Position numbers and translations under genes: made by a program | In this document: in pieces, positions 17,213 to 27,133 of the stretch | How positions within the stretch are numbered: the first letter of the stretch is position 1 | Layout: each line of letters begins with the position of its first letter | Notes under the pieces: generated by a model | The model's input: the letters and a program-made list of their open reading frames with translations, nothing else | Database searches by the model: none | What the model was told of the DNA's origin: nothing | NCBI RefSeq assembly: GCF_042643485.1 | Contig: NZ_JBHRSJ010000019.1 | Location: 1-64,000, forward strand | DNA from: Azotobacter bryophylli | GTDB lineage: Bacteria > Pseudomonadota > Gammaproteobacteria > Pseudomonadales > Pseudomonadaceae | Length of the DNA stretch: 64,000 nt | Direction of reading: 5' to 3'

Positions 17213-18532
17213 ATGATCATCGTCGACACCGCCCTCGCCAGGCGTCAGGCCGAGGGCAACCCCATTCGCGTGGGCATGATAGGCGCGGGATTCCAGGGCA
17301 GCGGCATCGGCCTGCAGATCATGACCGCCACCCCGGGGATGCGCCTGTGCGCCGTCGCCAACCGCAACCTGGGCGCCGCCATCGGCGTCTTCGACCAGAC
17401 GGGCGTCGCACCGGAGCGCTGCGACAGCCAGGCCGAACTGGAAGCCGCCATCGCCGCCGGCCGGCCGGCGGTCACCGAGGACGCCATCGCCCTGGCCCGC
17501 GCCGAGGGGCTGGACGCGATCATCGAGGTGACCGGCTCGGTGGAATACGCCGCCCATGCCGTACTGGCGGCGCTGGAAAGCGGCAAGCACGTGGTGCAGA
17601 TGAACGCCGAGCTGGACGGCACCGTCGGCCCGATCCTCAAGGCCAGGGCCGACGCCGCCGGGGTCGTCTACAGCTTCGCCGACGGCGACCAGCCGGGCGT
17701 GCAGATGAACCTCTACCGCTTCGTCGCCGGCATCGGCGTGAAGCCGGTGCTCTGCGGCAACATCAAGGGCCTGCACGATCCCTACCGCAACCCGACCACC
17801 CAGGAGAGCTTCGCCAGGCGCTGGGGGCAGAAGTCTGCCATGGTCGCCTCCTTCGCCGACGGCACCAAGATCTCCTTCGAGCAGGCCATCGTCGCCAACG
17901 GCACCGGCATGCGCGTGGCCCGCCGCGGCATGCTCGGTCCGGATTTCTCCGGCGGCGATCCCGGCGCGCCGCTGGTGCCCATCGAGCAGACGGTGTCGGC
18001 CTTCGAGCCGCACCTGGACCCGGCGGGGCCGGGGCTGGTGGATTACGTGGTCGGCGCTCGGCCGGGGCCGGGCGTGTTCGTCCTCGGCACCCTCGACAAC
18101 CCGCGGCAGAAGCATTACCTGGAGCTTTACAAGCTGGGCAAGGGGCCCTATTACTGCTTCTACACCCCGTACCACCTGTGCCATTTCGAGGTGCCCACCT
18201 CGGTCGCCCGGGCCGTGCTGTTCGGGGACCCGGTGCTGACCCCGCGCGGCGGCCCGCAGGTGGGGGTGATCGCCATGGCCAAGAAGGCCCTCGCGGTCGG
18301 CGAGACGATCGGCGATTTCGGCGGCTACGAGGTCTATGGCGTCGCCGAGAACATGGACGTGGTACGCCGGGAGCGGCTGCTGCCGATCGGCCTGGCCCTC
18401 GGTTGCAGGCTGAGCCGGCCGGTGGCGAAGGATGCGGCATTGACCTTCGACGACGTCAGCATTCCGGACGGTCGCCTGATCGACCGGCTGTACGCCGAGC
18501 AGGAGCGCATGTTTGCGCAAGACCGCGCATGA
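17213..18532 (+). CDS. NAD(P)-binding oxidoreductase with SAF-type C-terminus
   Basis: An oxidoreductase of 439 residues with an N-terminal Rossmann fold (VGMIGAGFQGSGIG, about 19-32; ALESGKHVVQMNAELD) resembling homoserine-dehydrogenase-like enzymes. The C-terminal part resembles SAF domains found in sugar-acid and sialate synthases. The ATG at 17213 has cggagaaa upstream and lies 32 bases after rfbF. In this operon it probably reduces or forms a branched or deoxy sugar, but the substrate is unknown. Confidence 0.7.
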   Translation: MIIVDTALARRQAEGNPIRVGMIGAGFQGSGIGLQIMTATPGMRLCAVANRNLGAAIGVFDQTGVAPERCDSQAELEAAIAAGRPAVTEDAIALARAEGLDAIIEVTGSVEYAAHAVLAALESGKHVVQMNAELDGTVGPILKARADAAGVVYSFADGDQPGVQMNLYRFVAGIGVKPVLCGNIKGLHDPYRNPTTQESFARRWGQKSAMVASFADGTKISFEQAIVANGTGMRVARRGMLGPDFSGGDPGAPLVPIEQTVSAFEPHLDPAGPGLVDYVVGARPGPGVFVLGTLDNPRQKHYLELYKLGKGPYYCFYTPYHLCHFEVPTSVARAVLFGDPVLTPRGGPQVGVIAMAKKALAVGETIGDFGGYEVYGVAENMDVVRRERLLPIGLALGCRLSRPVAKDAALTFDDVSIPDGRLIDRLYAEQERMFAQDRA

Positions 18533-18564
18533 GGCGCGGGCATTTCATTCACAGGGAGTGAGCG

Positions 18565-19116
18565 ATGATTTTCCATAAAACCAAGTTGAAAGACGCCTGG
18601 TTGGTCGAACCCGAACTGCGCGGCGACCAGCGTGGCTTCTTCGCCCGCACCATGTGCTGGGAGGAGTTCGCCCATCAGGGCCTGGTCAGCGAATTCGTCC
18701 AGCAGAACACCTCCTTTTCGGCCCAGCGCGGCACCCTGCGCGGCATGCACTTCCAGCTGCTGCCCCATGCCGAGGTCAAGCTGGTGCGCTGCATCAAGGG
18801 CGCCATCGTCGACGTCATCGTCGACATCCGGGAATCCTCGCCCACCTACCTACAGCACCAGATCTTCGAACTCACCGAGGGTAATCGGCTCCAGCTCTAC
18901 GTGCCGGAGGGCTTCGCCCACTCGTTCCAGACGCTGACCGACGACGTGGAGGTGAGCTACCTGGTGTCGTCGCCCTACACCCCCGAGGCCGAGCGCGGAC
19001 TGCGCTACAACGACGAACGCCTGGGCATCGACTGGCCGGTTCCGGTCACCGTGGTGTCCGACAAGGATGCTTCCTGGCCGCTGATCGCCGAGCGCAAGAC
19101 GCCGCTGTTCTACTGA
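18565..19116 (+). CDS. rfbC: dTDP-4-dehydrorhamnose 3,5-epimerase family protein
   Basis: A cupin-fold sugar-nucleotide epimerase of 183 residues. It keeps family motifs: GDQRGFFARTMCWEEF near residue 20, NTSFSAQRGTLRGMHFQ with the catalytic histidine, and YVPEGFAHSFQTLTDDVEVSYLVS. It follows the SAF oxidoreductase with an agggagtgagcg ribosome-binding site. Since the operon makes CDP-glucose, its true substrate may be a CDP-4-keto-6-deoxy sugar rather than the dTDP sugar of the family name. Confidence 0.85.
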   Translation: MIFHKTKLKDAWLVEPELRGDQRGFFARTMCWEEFAHQGLVSEFVQQNTSFSAQRGTLRGMHFQLLPHAEVKLVRCIKGAIVDVIVDIRESSPTYLQHQIFELTEGNRLQLYVPEGFAHSFQTLTDDVEVSYLVSSPYTPEAERGLRYNDERLGIDWPVPVTVVSDKDASWPLIAERKTPLFY

Positions 19117-19136
19117 GACGCCAACGTTCCCCGTTT

Positions 19137-19166
19137 CCCGACCGGACGCCGCCGGGCCCGGTCGGG
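19137..19166. terminator. Possible terminator hairpin after the sugar-nucleotide operon
   Basis: A perfect 9-bp inverted repeat cccgaccgg/ccggtcggg (19137-19145 and 19158-19166) lies 21 bases after the epimerase stop. It has no T run, so termination strength is uncertain. The rest of the convergent gap to 19382 shows nothing I can name. Confidence 0.4.
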
Positions 19167-19382
19167 ACTCGCCCGCCCATGGCCCGGCATTAGTCTGCCC
19201 ATCCTCTCCGTTTCTGCTCCGATCGATCCTCGACGTCCGCTGCTGAGGCCGCCGCACGCATCGCGTGTGGGATGCCGAGCGATGCCCGGGACTTCGCACA
19301 AGGCCTTTCACCCCCTTGCCGGGGAGTTTCTCGTCCCGTCGCCGATGCCGGCCCGCGCACCTTTCGCCGGCACCGGCAGGGT

Positions 19383-20423
19383 TCAGCTGCGTGCGGGCGG
19401 GGGCGCGGAGAGGTCGTGCGGGAAGGGCGCCGCGGCAGGGCTATCCCCATGGCCCGCCAGCGGCCCGGTCGGCTCGGGGGCGCGGACCGCGACGCCCAGG
19501 GCCTCGATGGGCGCATCGGCAGCCTCGCTGTCGGGAAAGAACCACAGGCTTTCCGCGAGTCCGTGCAGCAGCACCCGGGCCTTGCGTAGCTGGCCGCCGC
19601 GCAGGAGCTTTCCCAGCAGGGAGAAGATCCCGTAGAACAGGGAGAGAATTTCCCGGCCCTGCTGGTACTTGCGCGCGATGAACACGTTGTTGCGGATCAG
19701 GTGGCGGAGGTATTTCAGACGGGCCGCGCTGGTCTCGGTGAGGATGTCGATCGGACCGTTCTCCTGGCGCAGATGCAGCACCTTGCTCGCCCCGACCAGG
19801 AAACCGGGCTTGTCCCGGGTGACGCGCAGGGTGAACTCGGTGTCCTCGCCCCAGATGAACATCGCGGCGATGGGCAGGCCGAATTCAGTCAGGATCGCCC
19901 GGGGCACCAGAATCGAGACGAAGGTGGCGCGCCTGATCGGCGCCATGCCCAGCTCGATCGTCTCCGGCCAGCGGGGATAGCGGATGGCGTTCGGACGCAC
20001 GTCCAGGCTCGGCGAATTGGTGATCTGCCCGCTCTCGGTGAAGGCGGTGGAGAGCAGGAAGGCCCGCTCGATGCCCTGGCGCTCCAGCCGCTCGTCGGCT
20101 TCCAGCAGACGCTGCAGGGCATCGGGGCGGGGGATGACGTCGTCGTCCATCATCCAGACGAAGTCGGCGCCGTCCTGATAGGCCAGGCGAAAGCCGGCGC
20201 TGAAGCCGCCCGAAGCCCCGATGTTGCGGGACAGCTGGTAGACCCTCAGGTTGGGGTAGCGGCTCCCGGCTTCCCGCAGCATCTGCTGGGTGCCGTCGGA
20301 GCTGGCGTTGTCGACGACGATCACGCTGTCGCAGCGGTGCGTCTGCGCCTGCACGGCGTCCAGGCAGCGTTCGAGCAGGTCCTTGCGGTTGTAGGTGAGG
20401 ATGACGGCGACGATGTGAGGCAC
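19383..20423 (-). CDS. Family 2 glycosyltransferase
   Basis: A GT-A fold transferase of 346 residues. It has the N-terminal VAVILTYNRKDLLERCL, the nucleotide-binding VVDNASSDGTQQML and an acidic DXD-like FVWMMDDDV. The mid-region YQLSRNIGASGGFSAGF resembles rhamnosyl- and galactofuranosyl-transferases (GlfT/WbbL-like). The GTG start at 20423 follows aaggaaggtttcc. It is convergent with the sugar-nucleotide operon, and may use its product in exopolysaccharide or O-antigen. Confidence 0.83.
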   Translation of the reverse strand: MPHIVAVILTYNRKDLLERCLDAVQAQTHRCDSVIVVDNASSDGTQQMLREAGSRYPNLRVYQLSRNIGASGGFSAGFRLAYQDGADFVWMMDDDVIPRPDALQRLLEADERLERQGIERAFLLSTAFTESGQITNSPSLDVRPNAIRYPRWPETIELGMAPIRRATFVSILVPRAILTEFGLPIAAMFIWGEDTEFTLRVTRDKPGFLVGASKVLHLRQENGPIDILTETSAARLKYLRHLIRNNVFIARKYQQGREILSLFYGIFSLLGKLLRGGQLRKARVLLHGLAESLWFFPDSEAADAPIEALGVAVRAPEPTGPLAGHGDSPAAAPFPHDLSAPPPARS

Positions 20424-20647
20424 GGAAACCTTCCTTGGCGAACCGGTGGCAGCGATCGTTCTCGATGGGAAAGCGTCGGCGTTCGAGGCTGGCCGACAGG
20501 GCTGACCGGGTCACTCGCCGAGGCAATTCCGTCGCCGCTCGGCGGTCCGGCCGACGCTCTATCTCTATCAGGGGCGGTCCCGCCGGCACAAGCGCTCTTT
20601 GAGCGAGCCGCTGTAAGCCGGCGAAGCGGGCCCGAGTCGTCCTCCTC

Positions 20648-21793
20648 TCAGCCGGCCGGATGCTGCAGCCAGATCCGGTACAGCGCCGCGATCAGGTCGC
20701 TCTGGCCGATCATGCCGGTCAGGCGTCCGTTCGCATCCACCACCGGCAGGCAATGCAGGCCGCGGTCGGAGAGCAGCGGTACCAGCTCGCTGAGGTGCGT
20801 GCCTTCCGGCACCGACGTCACCGGCGTGCTCATGATCGCGCGCAACTGCTGGTTGCCGCGCCGCAGGCGGAGGCCTTCGAAGCACCAGCGGGTCTTGCCG
20901 GGCCGGAAGTGCCCGAGCAGGTCGAGCGGCGTGACGATGCCGAGCAGCTGGCGGCTCGTCCCCTCGACCACCGGCAGATTGCGCAGGCGATGCCCGCGCA
21001 GGGTCTCCCAGGCCTGCTCGATGGGCGTGTCCGGCGTCGCCCAGCGCAGGTCGCGGGACATGATGTCGGCGGCGGTGATTTCGCCCAGGCTGCGGCGGAA
21101 GGCGTGCCTTTCCGTCTGCTTGAGCAGGCGTTCGAGATCCTCGCGGGTGATGTCGAGGTATTCGTCGAACTCCGCCAGCGCCGCGTCGATATCCGCCTTG
21201 GTGAAACTCAGGCGCTCGCCGGGCAGTGGGTCGCGGGTGCCATGGGGATTCTCCCGGGGCGGCCTCGCCTTGGGGTAGGGATGGCCGGTCAGGTTGTTGT
21301 AGATCAGCGCGATGCACACCAGCAGCAGGCAGTGGCAGGCGATCGGGTAGAGCAGGGCGAGCGGCTGGTCCCGGTGGGCGGGCCAGCAGAGGGCGACGAT
21401 CAGGGTCAGGGCGCTGCTCGGCGGATGCAGGCAGCGCAGGGCGGACATGCAGAGCAGCGCCAGACCCGCGCCGAGCGCGGCGGTGGGTAGCGGCTCCAGG
21501 CCGCTCAGACCGAGCAGGACGCCGAGCAGGCTGCACAGCAGGCTGCCGGCGAGTACCGGCCAGGGCTGGGCGAACGGGCTGCTGCTGGCGGCGAACAGCA
21601 GCAGGGAGCTGGCGCCGAGCGGCGGCGCGACCCGCAGCGCGTTATCCGGGCCGAACAGCCACAGGCTGGTGCCGAGGGTGAGCGTGATGGCGATGCAGAC
21701 GCCGAGTGCGGCGCGCAACCGTTCCCGTGGCGAAGAGGCCAGCGGAACGGGGGCGAAGGACTTCACCCATTCGGTCAAACTGGAATCGGACAT
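20648..21793 (-). CDS. HPP-family membrane protein with C-terminal CBS domains
   Basis: An integral membrane protein of 381 residues. The N-terminal HPP domain (about 20-170) has several hydrophobic helices (AALGVCIAITLTLGTSLWLF; WPVLAGSLLCSLLGVLLGL) and the family core LHPPSSAL. Two CBS domains follow (about 245-300 and 315-375: ITAADIMSRDLRWATPDTPI; LSELVPLLSDRGLHCLPVVD), which usually bind adenine nucleotides. HPP proteins include nitrite transporters in cyanobacteria and chloroplasts. Its location beside flavohemoglobin and NorR genes fits nitrogen-oxide handling, but that is inference. The ATG at 21793 is preferred over an upstream TTG. Confidence 0.82.
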   Translation of the reverse strand: MSDSSLTEWVKSFAPVPLASSPRERLRAALGVCIAITLTLGTSLWLFGPDNALRVAPPLGASSLLLFAASSSPFAQPWPVLAGSLLCSLLGVLLGLSGLEPLPTAALGAGLALLCMSALRCLHPPSSALTLIVALCWPAHRDQPLALLYPIACHCLLLVCIALIYNNLTGHPYPKARPPRENPHGTRDPLPGERLSFTKADIDAALAEFDEYLDITREDLERLLKQTERHAFRRSLGEITAADIMSRDLRWATPDTPIEQAWETLRGHRLRNLPVVEGTSRQLLGIVTPLDLLGHFRPGKTRWCFEGLRLRRGNQQLRAIMSTPVTSVPEGTHLSELVPLLSDRGLHCLPVVDANGRLTGMIGQSDLIAALYRIWLQHPAG

Positions 21794-22029
21794 GTGGAGT
21801 GTTCGCTCTGCGGCTCGGAGAGCGGAGGACAAAAGAGTCCATCCGTGGACAACAGGAGCACACGCTCATCATCTGCGTGTTATTTCGTGAATAGCTTTCG
21901 ACCAAAAAGCGAGCCATTGTCGACCATGGTTATCGACGGACTCAAATGCATAATTTTGCCGATTTAATGCAAAAAAATTGAATTTAATCGTCGGTCGAAC
22001 CGCCCGGCCCTCCCTGGCCGGTAAGGCGG

Positions 22030-23211
22030 TCAGGCCTCCAGAGAGGCCGCGGGGCCGAAGAACTCATAGTGGCACTGGGCTTCGGGGATGCCCAGTTCGC
22101 GCAGTTGCTTCTTCACCTGGGCCATGAACGGCTTCGGGCCGAGGAAGTAGGCGTCGAGGTCGCGCTGCTCCGGCAGCCAGTCGCCCAGCAGCGCGGTGCT
22201 GGTGAAGCCCTTGGCGTCCGGGCGGTCGCCTTCGCGCGGCTCGCTGTAGCAGTAGAAGCGCTTGAGCTGCGGATGCGCGGCGGCCTTGGCGTCCAGCCAG
22301 TGGCGGAAGGCGTGCACGCCGCCGTTGCGGGCGAAGTGGATGAAGCGGATCTCGCGGCCGCTTTCCAGCGCCCGTTCGAGCATGGCCAGCGCCGGGGTGA
22401 TGCCGACGCCGGCGGTGATCAGGGCCAGCGGCTTGTCGCTGTCGGCGAGGACGAAGTCGCCGGCCGGCGGGAAGACCTCCAGCACGTCGCCCACCTGCAC
22501 CTGGTCGTGCAGGAAGTTGGAGATTCGGCCGCCCGCTTCGCGCTTGACGCTGATGCGCAGTTCGCGGCCGTTGGGCGCGGCGGACAGCGAATAGTTGCGG
22601 CGCATCTCCTCGCCGTCGATGACGAAGCGCAGGCCCAGGTACTGGCCCGGGACGAAGTCCGGCACCGCGCCGCCGTCCACCGGCTCCAGGTAGAAGGAGG
22701 TGATTTCCTCGCTCTCGGGCATCTTGCGCACCACGCGGAATTCCCGCTCTCCGCGCCAGCCGCCGGGCTTGGCCTCGTTGGCGGCGTAGGCGGCCTCCTC
22801 GGCGCCGATCAGGATGTCGGCCAGTTGCTGGTAGGCGGCGCCCCAGGCCTCCAGCACCGCGTCGGTGGCGATCTCGGCGCCGAGCACCTCGCGGATGGCG
22901 CGCAGCAGGCAGGCGCCGACGATGGGGTAGTGCTCCGGCAGGATCTGCAGGGAGACGTGCTTGTTGACGATCTGGCCGACCAGCGGGCCGAGGGCCTCCA
23001 GCCGGTCGATGTGCCGGGCGTACATCAGCACGCTGTTGGCCAGCGCCCGCGGCTGGTCGCCGCTGGCCTGGTGGGCCTGGTTGAACAGCGGGCGCACCTG
23101 CGGGTATTCGCCGAGCATGACCCGGTAGAAGTGGGTGGTCAGGGCTTCGCCGCCGGTCTCCAGCAGCGGTACGGTGGCCTTGATGATTTCGCGTTGTTCT
23201 GCCGAAAGCAT
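22030..23211 (-). CDS. hmp: Flavohemoglobin (nitric oxide dioxygenase), copy 2
   Basis: Second NO dioxygenase, 393 residues. The globin region has QIVNKHVSLQILPEHYPIV, the FAD domain RRNYSLSAAPNGRE and the NAD domain PLALITAGVGITPALAML. The start MLSAEQREIIKATVPLLE aligns with copy 1 and has aggaaattcc upstream. It is divergent from a NorR-type activator, which is the classical arrangement for NO-induced hmp in pseudomonads. A sigma-54-like -24 element is found upstream (23321-23336). Confidence 0.93.
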   Translation of the reverse strand: MLSAEQREIIKATVPLLETGGEALTTHFYRVMLGEYPQVRPLFNQAHQASGDQPRALANSVLMYARHIDRLEALGPLVGQIVNKHVSLQILPEHYPIVGACLLRAIREVLGAEIATDAVLEAWGAAYQQLADILIGAEEAAYAANEAKPGGWRGEREFRVVRKMPESEEITSFYLEPVDGGAVPDFVPGQYLGLRFVIDGEEMRRNYSLSAAPNGRELRISVKREAGGRISNFLHDQVQVGDVLEVFPPAGDFVLADSDKPLALITAGVGITPALAMLERALESGREIRFIHFARNGGVHAFRHWLDAKAAAHPQLKRFYCYSEPREGDRPDAKGFTSTALLGDWLPEQRDLDAYFLGPKPFMAQVKKQLRELGIPEAQCHYEFFGPAASLEA

Positions 23212-23320
23212 GGAATTTCCTGTCGTTCGATTCATGGCTGGATGGCGACCGGGCGTGCCGGCGACGCCGAAGAGAAAACTTTGCCCGCCCGGGAAACCCG
23301 CAGGCGGTTCTCTTCGGTAA

Positions 23321-23336
23321 TCCATGAAACGTGCCA
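23321..23336 (-). promoter_or_regulatory. Candidate sigma-54 promoter and NorR sites for flavohemoglobin copy 2
   Basis: On the minus strand TGGCACGTTTCATGGA has a perfect -24 (TGGCACG) but a weak -12 (ATGG rather than TTGC). Further upstream, GT-N7-AC elements that could bind NorR occur as gttatttcgac (about 23380) and gtcgaactgac (about 23405). NorR needs sigma-54, so a promoter of this type is expected here, but the -12 mismatch keeps confidence low. Confidence 0.35.
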
Positions 23337-23444
23337 GCTATTCGAACAGGCGCAAATCAAGGGGTTGGCGTGGCATAGTGTTATTTCGACAACGAGTTTT
23401 CCGTGTCGAACTGACAGCAAAGCAGTCAATCGGACAACCACGCC

Positions 23445-25019
<1,575 letters not shown>

Positions 25020-25028
25020 GGGGAGAGC

Positions 25029-25054
25029 GCCGGGGCGGACGGATCCGCCCCGGC
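25029..25054. terminator. Hairpin between convergent norR and glutaredoxin genes
   Basis: A perfect 11-bp stem gccggggcgga/tccgccccggc with a cgga loop lies 10 bases after the norR stop. There is no T run. It may serve both convergent transcripts. Confidence 0.5.
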
Positions 25055-25127
25055 GTCAGTTAAAGCAGCGCACCGGCGACCGCCCGCCCGGGGAACGACG
25101 GGAAACGCCGCTGCGCTGACAAACCGT

Positions 25128-25457
25128 TCAAGCCTCGCTGCCGGCCTGCTCCAGCAACGGCTGCAGGGTGCCGTCGGCTTCCATGCCGAGGATGATGTCG
25201 CAGCCGCCGACCAGCTCGCCGTTGACGAACAGCTGCGGAAAGGTGGGCCACTGCGAGACCTTCGGCAGCTTCTCGCGGATATGCGGAGCCTGCAGCACGT
25301 TGACGAAGGCGAAGGGCTTGCCGACCTTCTGCAGTGCTCCCACGGCGGCGCGGGAGAAGCCGCACTCGGGGGCTTCCGGGGTGCCCTTCATGTAGAGGAT
25401 CACCGGGTTTTCGGCGATCTGCTTGCGGATGCGCGCTTCGGTATCGATTACCTGCAT
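25128..25457 (-). CDS. Monothiol glutaredoxin (Grx4/Grx5 type), nif-linked
   Basis: A CGFS glutaredoxin of 109 residues with the active-site C32-GFS, WPTFPQLFVNGELVGGCDI (cis-Pro and glutathione-binding elements) and a normal length for the family. Such proteins carry or transfer [2Fe-2S] clusters with glutathione. It is the last gene of the nifB-fdxN-nifO-nifQ-rhodanese series, as grx5-nif is in A. vinelandii, so a role in nitrogenase iron-sulphur assembly is likely. Start has aaggagaagaaac upstream. Confidence 0.92.
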   Translation of the reverse strand: MQVIDTEARIRKQIAENPVILYMKGTPEAPECGFSRAAVGALQKVGKPFAFVNVLQAPHIREKLPKVSQWPTFPQLFVNGELVGGCDIILGMEADGTLQPLLEQAGSEA

Positions 25458-25468
25458 GTTTCTTCTCC

Positions 25469-25828
25469 TTAACAGGCGGCAGCGCTTTGCCGGAGGCTGG
25501 CGCTGTGCGGTTGGCGCTGCAGCCGCGGCCTGGCCTGCCAGGCCTCGTAGCCGCCGTCGAGGCTGTAGCAGTGGGCGAAGCCGAAACCGGCGAACAGGCG
25601 CGCCATGTCCTGGCTGGCCTTGCCGTGGTAACAGCAGAAAATCAGGTGGACCTGCTTCGGCGTGATCTTCAGAAGAGTGCGCAGATTCAGGTCGCTGAGA
25701 TGGATGGCGCGCGGATCGTGCCCCTGGCAGTAGTCCCGGGCAGCGCGCAGGTCCAGCAGCATGACGTTGTCCTTCTCGGCCAGCAGCGCTTCGGCCTGCT
25801 CGACGCCAATGCGGGCGAATGCCTTCAT
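25469..25828 (-). CDS. rhdN: Rhodanese-domain sulfurtransferase, nif-linked
   Basis: Single-domain rhodanese of 119 residues. The active-site loop is CCYHGKAS (C65, C66), close to the GlpE type, and NVMLLDLRAARDYCQGH gives the N-terminal family motif. It overlaps nifQ by 4 bases (ATGA), so it is translationally coupled. It probably supplies persulphide sulphur for cofactor assembly, but the substrate is inferred from context. The start follows ggagaagagac. Confidence 0.88.
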   Translation of the reverse strand: MKAFARIGVEQAEALLAEKDNVMLLDLRAARDYCQGHDPRAIHLSDLNLRTLLKITPKQVHLIFCCYHGKASQDMARLFAGFGFAHCYSLDGGYEAWQARPRLQRQPHSASLRQSAAAC

Positions 25829-26382
25829 GTCTCTTCTCCGAAACAGTCGTGGTAGGTGGGGCACTGTTCGCAGCTGGGCGAACGGCAGACATAGCCGCCT
25901 TCCCGCTCGCACAGCTGTTTGTAGAAAAACTTCTTCCAGCGCATGTCCTGGGTGTTGCGCATGGCCAGGTGCGGGAAGTTGTGCGTCAACAGCTCGTGCA
26001 GCTCCAGCCGCGAGGCCAGGCCCAGGTCGCGCCACAGATGGTCGCCGCCCAGGCAGCCGGCGGCGACGATGGCCGCCATCCACGCCTCGCCGGGGTCGCG
26101 TCCGCGCCGGCCGGAGAGCAGCAGATCGCGCAGATCGCTCCACTCGTCGCGGCGCAGCTCCAGCAGTTCCTGGCGCAGGTCGTCGCCCGCGGCATCGCCC
26201 AGCTCGGGGAAGTGCGCCCGGATCAGCGCGGCGTGGGCCCGCGCATCCAGCCCCAGGTGGAGCGGCAGGCAACCCTTGCCGCTACGCTGGGCCCGGACGA
26301 TCTGTTCCAGCCAGGCGCGATTCGGCTCGTGTTCGGCGACCGCCTCCTGCTCGAACCCCCGCAGGACCGCCAGCCCGGCCAT
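25825..26382 (-). CDS. nifQ: NifQ, molybdenum donor for FeMo-co synthesis
   Basis: Iron-sulphur molybdoprotein of 185 residues that delivers Mo to the NifEN/NifH scaffold. The C-terminus carries the diagnostic cysteine pattern MRWKKFFYKQLC...YVCRSPSCEQC...C. The ATG at 26382 shares its A with the nifO stop (TGATG), and the end overlaps the rhodanese gene, so the three are coupled. Length is normal for NifQ. Expression is likely from the NifA-dependent nifB promoter. Confidence 0.95.
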   Translation of the reverse strand: MAGLAVLRGFEQEAVAEHEPNRAWLEQIVRAQRSGKGCLPLHLGLDARAHAALIRAHFPELGDAAGDDLRQELLELRRDEWSDLRDLLLSGRRGRDPGEAWMAAIVAAGCLGGDHLWRDLGLASRLELHELLTHNFPHLAMRNTQDMRWKKFFYKQLCEREGGYVCRSPSCEQCPTYHDCFGEET

Positions 26383-26822
26383 CAGCGGCCACCCGTGGCC
26401 AGGCAGCCGATCGGCGTGCCGGTGCCGACCGAGCAGCTGTCGAACGCCTCGGAGGGCTCCGGCAGCGCGCCGTTGCAGGGCAGTTCGGTGCTGAGCTTGG
26501 CCAGGTCGAAGCCCGCCATGTAGTGCTTGCCGTAGCGGATCAGCGGCCGGCGGATCAGCAGCGGCTGGGCCAGCATCAGGTCCAGCGCCTGCTGCGCGTT
26601 CAGGCGCGTCGGGTCCAGTTCGCCGTACTTGATCGCCGGCGCCGAACGGTTGAACCACTCGGCCACCGGCCGCTCGCCGAAGAACGGCCGCAGGCGCTCG
26701 CGGGTCCAGGGCTCGCTGAGCAGATCGCGCACTTCCAGCTTGAGGCCGGCCGAACGCAGCAACTGCTTCTGCAGACGGTTGGTGGCGCAACCGGGCTTCT
26801 CGTAGAACACGATGCAAGACAT
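26382..26822 (-). CDS. nifO: NifO, ArsC-like nitrogenase-associated protein
   Basis: Protein of 146 residues with an arsenate-reductase-like (thioredoxin-fold) core: IVFYEKPGCATNRLQK with C12 as in the ArsC active site, and LIRRPLIRYG. In A. vinelandii NifO influences use of molybdenum between nitrogenase and nitrate reductase; it is not a proven arsenate reductase. It lies between fdxN and nifQ in the conserved order and overlaps the nifQ start by one base. Confidence 0.92.
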   Translation of the reverse strand: MSCIVFYEKPGCATNRLQKQLLRSAGLKLEVRDLLSEPWTRERLRPFFGERPVAEWFNRSAPAIKYGELDPTRLNAQQALDLMLAQPLLIRRPLIRYGKHYMAGFDLAKLSTELPCNGALPEPSEAFDSCSVGTGTPIGCLATGGR

Positions 26823-26834
26823 GGCGGGCTCCTC

Positions 26835-27113
26835 TCAGCGGGCCTGGATTTCACGCATGGCTTCGGCCAGACGCTCCGGGGGAATGCCGGTCAGCGAGCC
26901 GGGCGGGTTGGCCGGCGTGCCGTCCGCGAGCAGGATGGCGCCTTCGATCGGGCAGATGCTCGCGCACTGCTTGTCGCTGTAGTCGTCCTCGCACTCGGTG
27001 CACTTGCGCGCACTGATCTTGAAGTGGGTGTCGCCCATGGAGATCGCCTGACTCGGGCAGACATCCACACAGGCCCAACAATTGACGCAGGAATCCACAA
27101 TCTTGAGTGCCAT
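26835..27113 (-). CDS. fdxN: 2[4Fe-4S] ferredoxin FdxN
   Basis: Small ferredoxin of 92 residues with two clusters: C9, C12, C15 and C19 (CVNCWACVDVCP) and C38, C41, C50 and C54 (CTECEDDYSDKQCASICP). The longer spacing in the second motif is typical of the chromatium-type ferredoxins found beside nifB. It probably supplies electrons or clusters to NifB. It lies 20 bases downstream of nifB with a good aaaggaggtgcg ribosome-binding site. Confidence 0.95.
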   Translation of the reverse strand: MALKIVDSCVNCWACVDVCPSQAISMGDTHFKISARKCTECEDDYSDKQCASICPIEGAILLADGTPANPPGSLTGIPPERLAEAMREIQAR

Positions 27114-27133
27114 CTCGCACCTCCTTTCGCACG

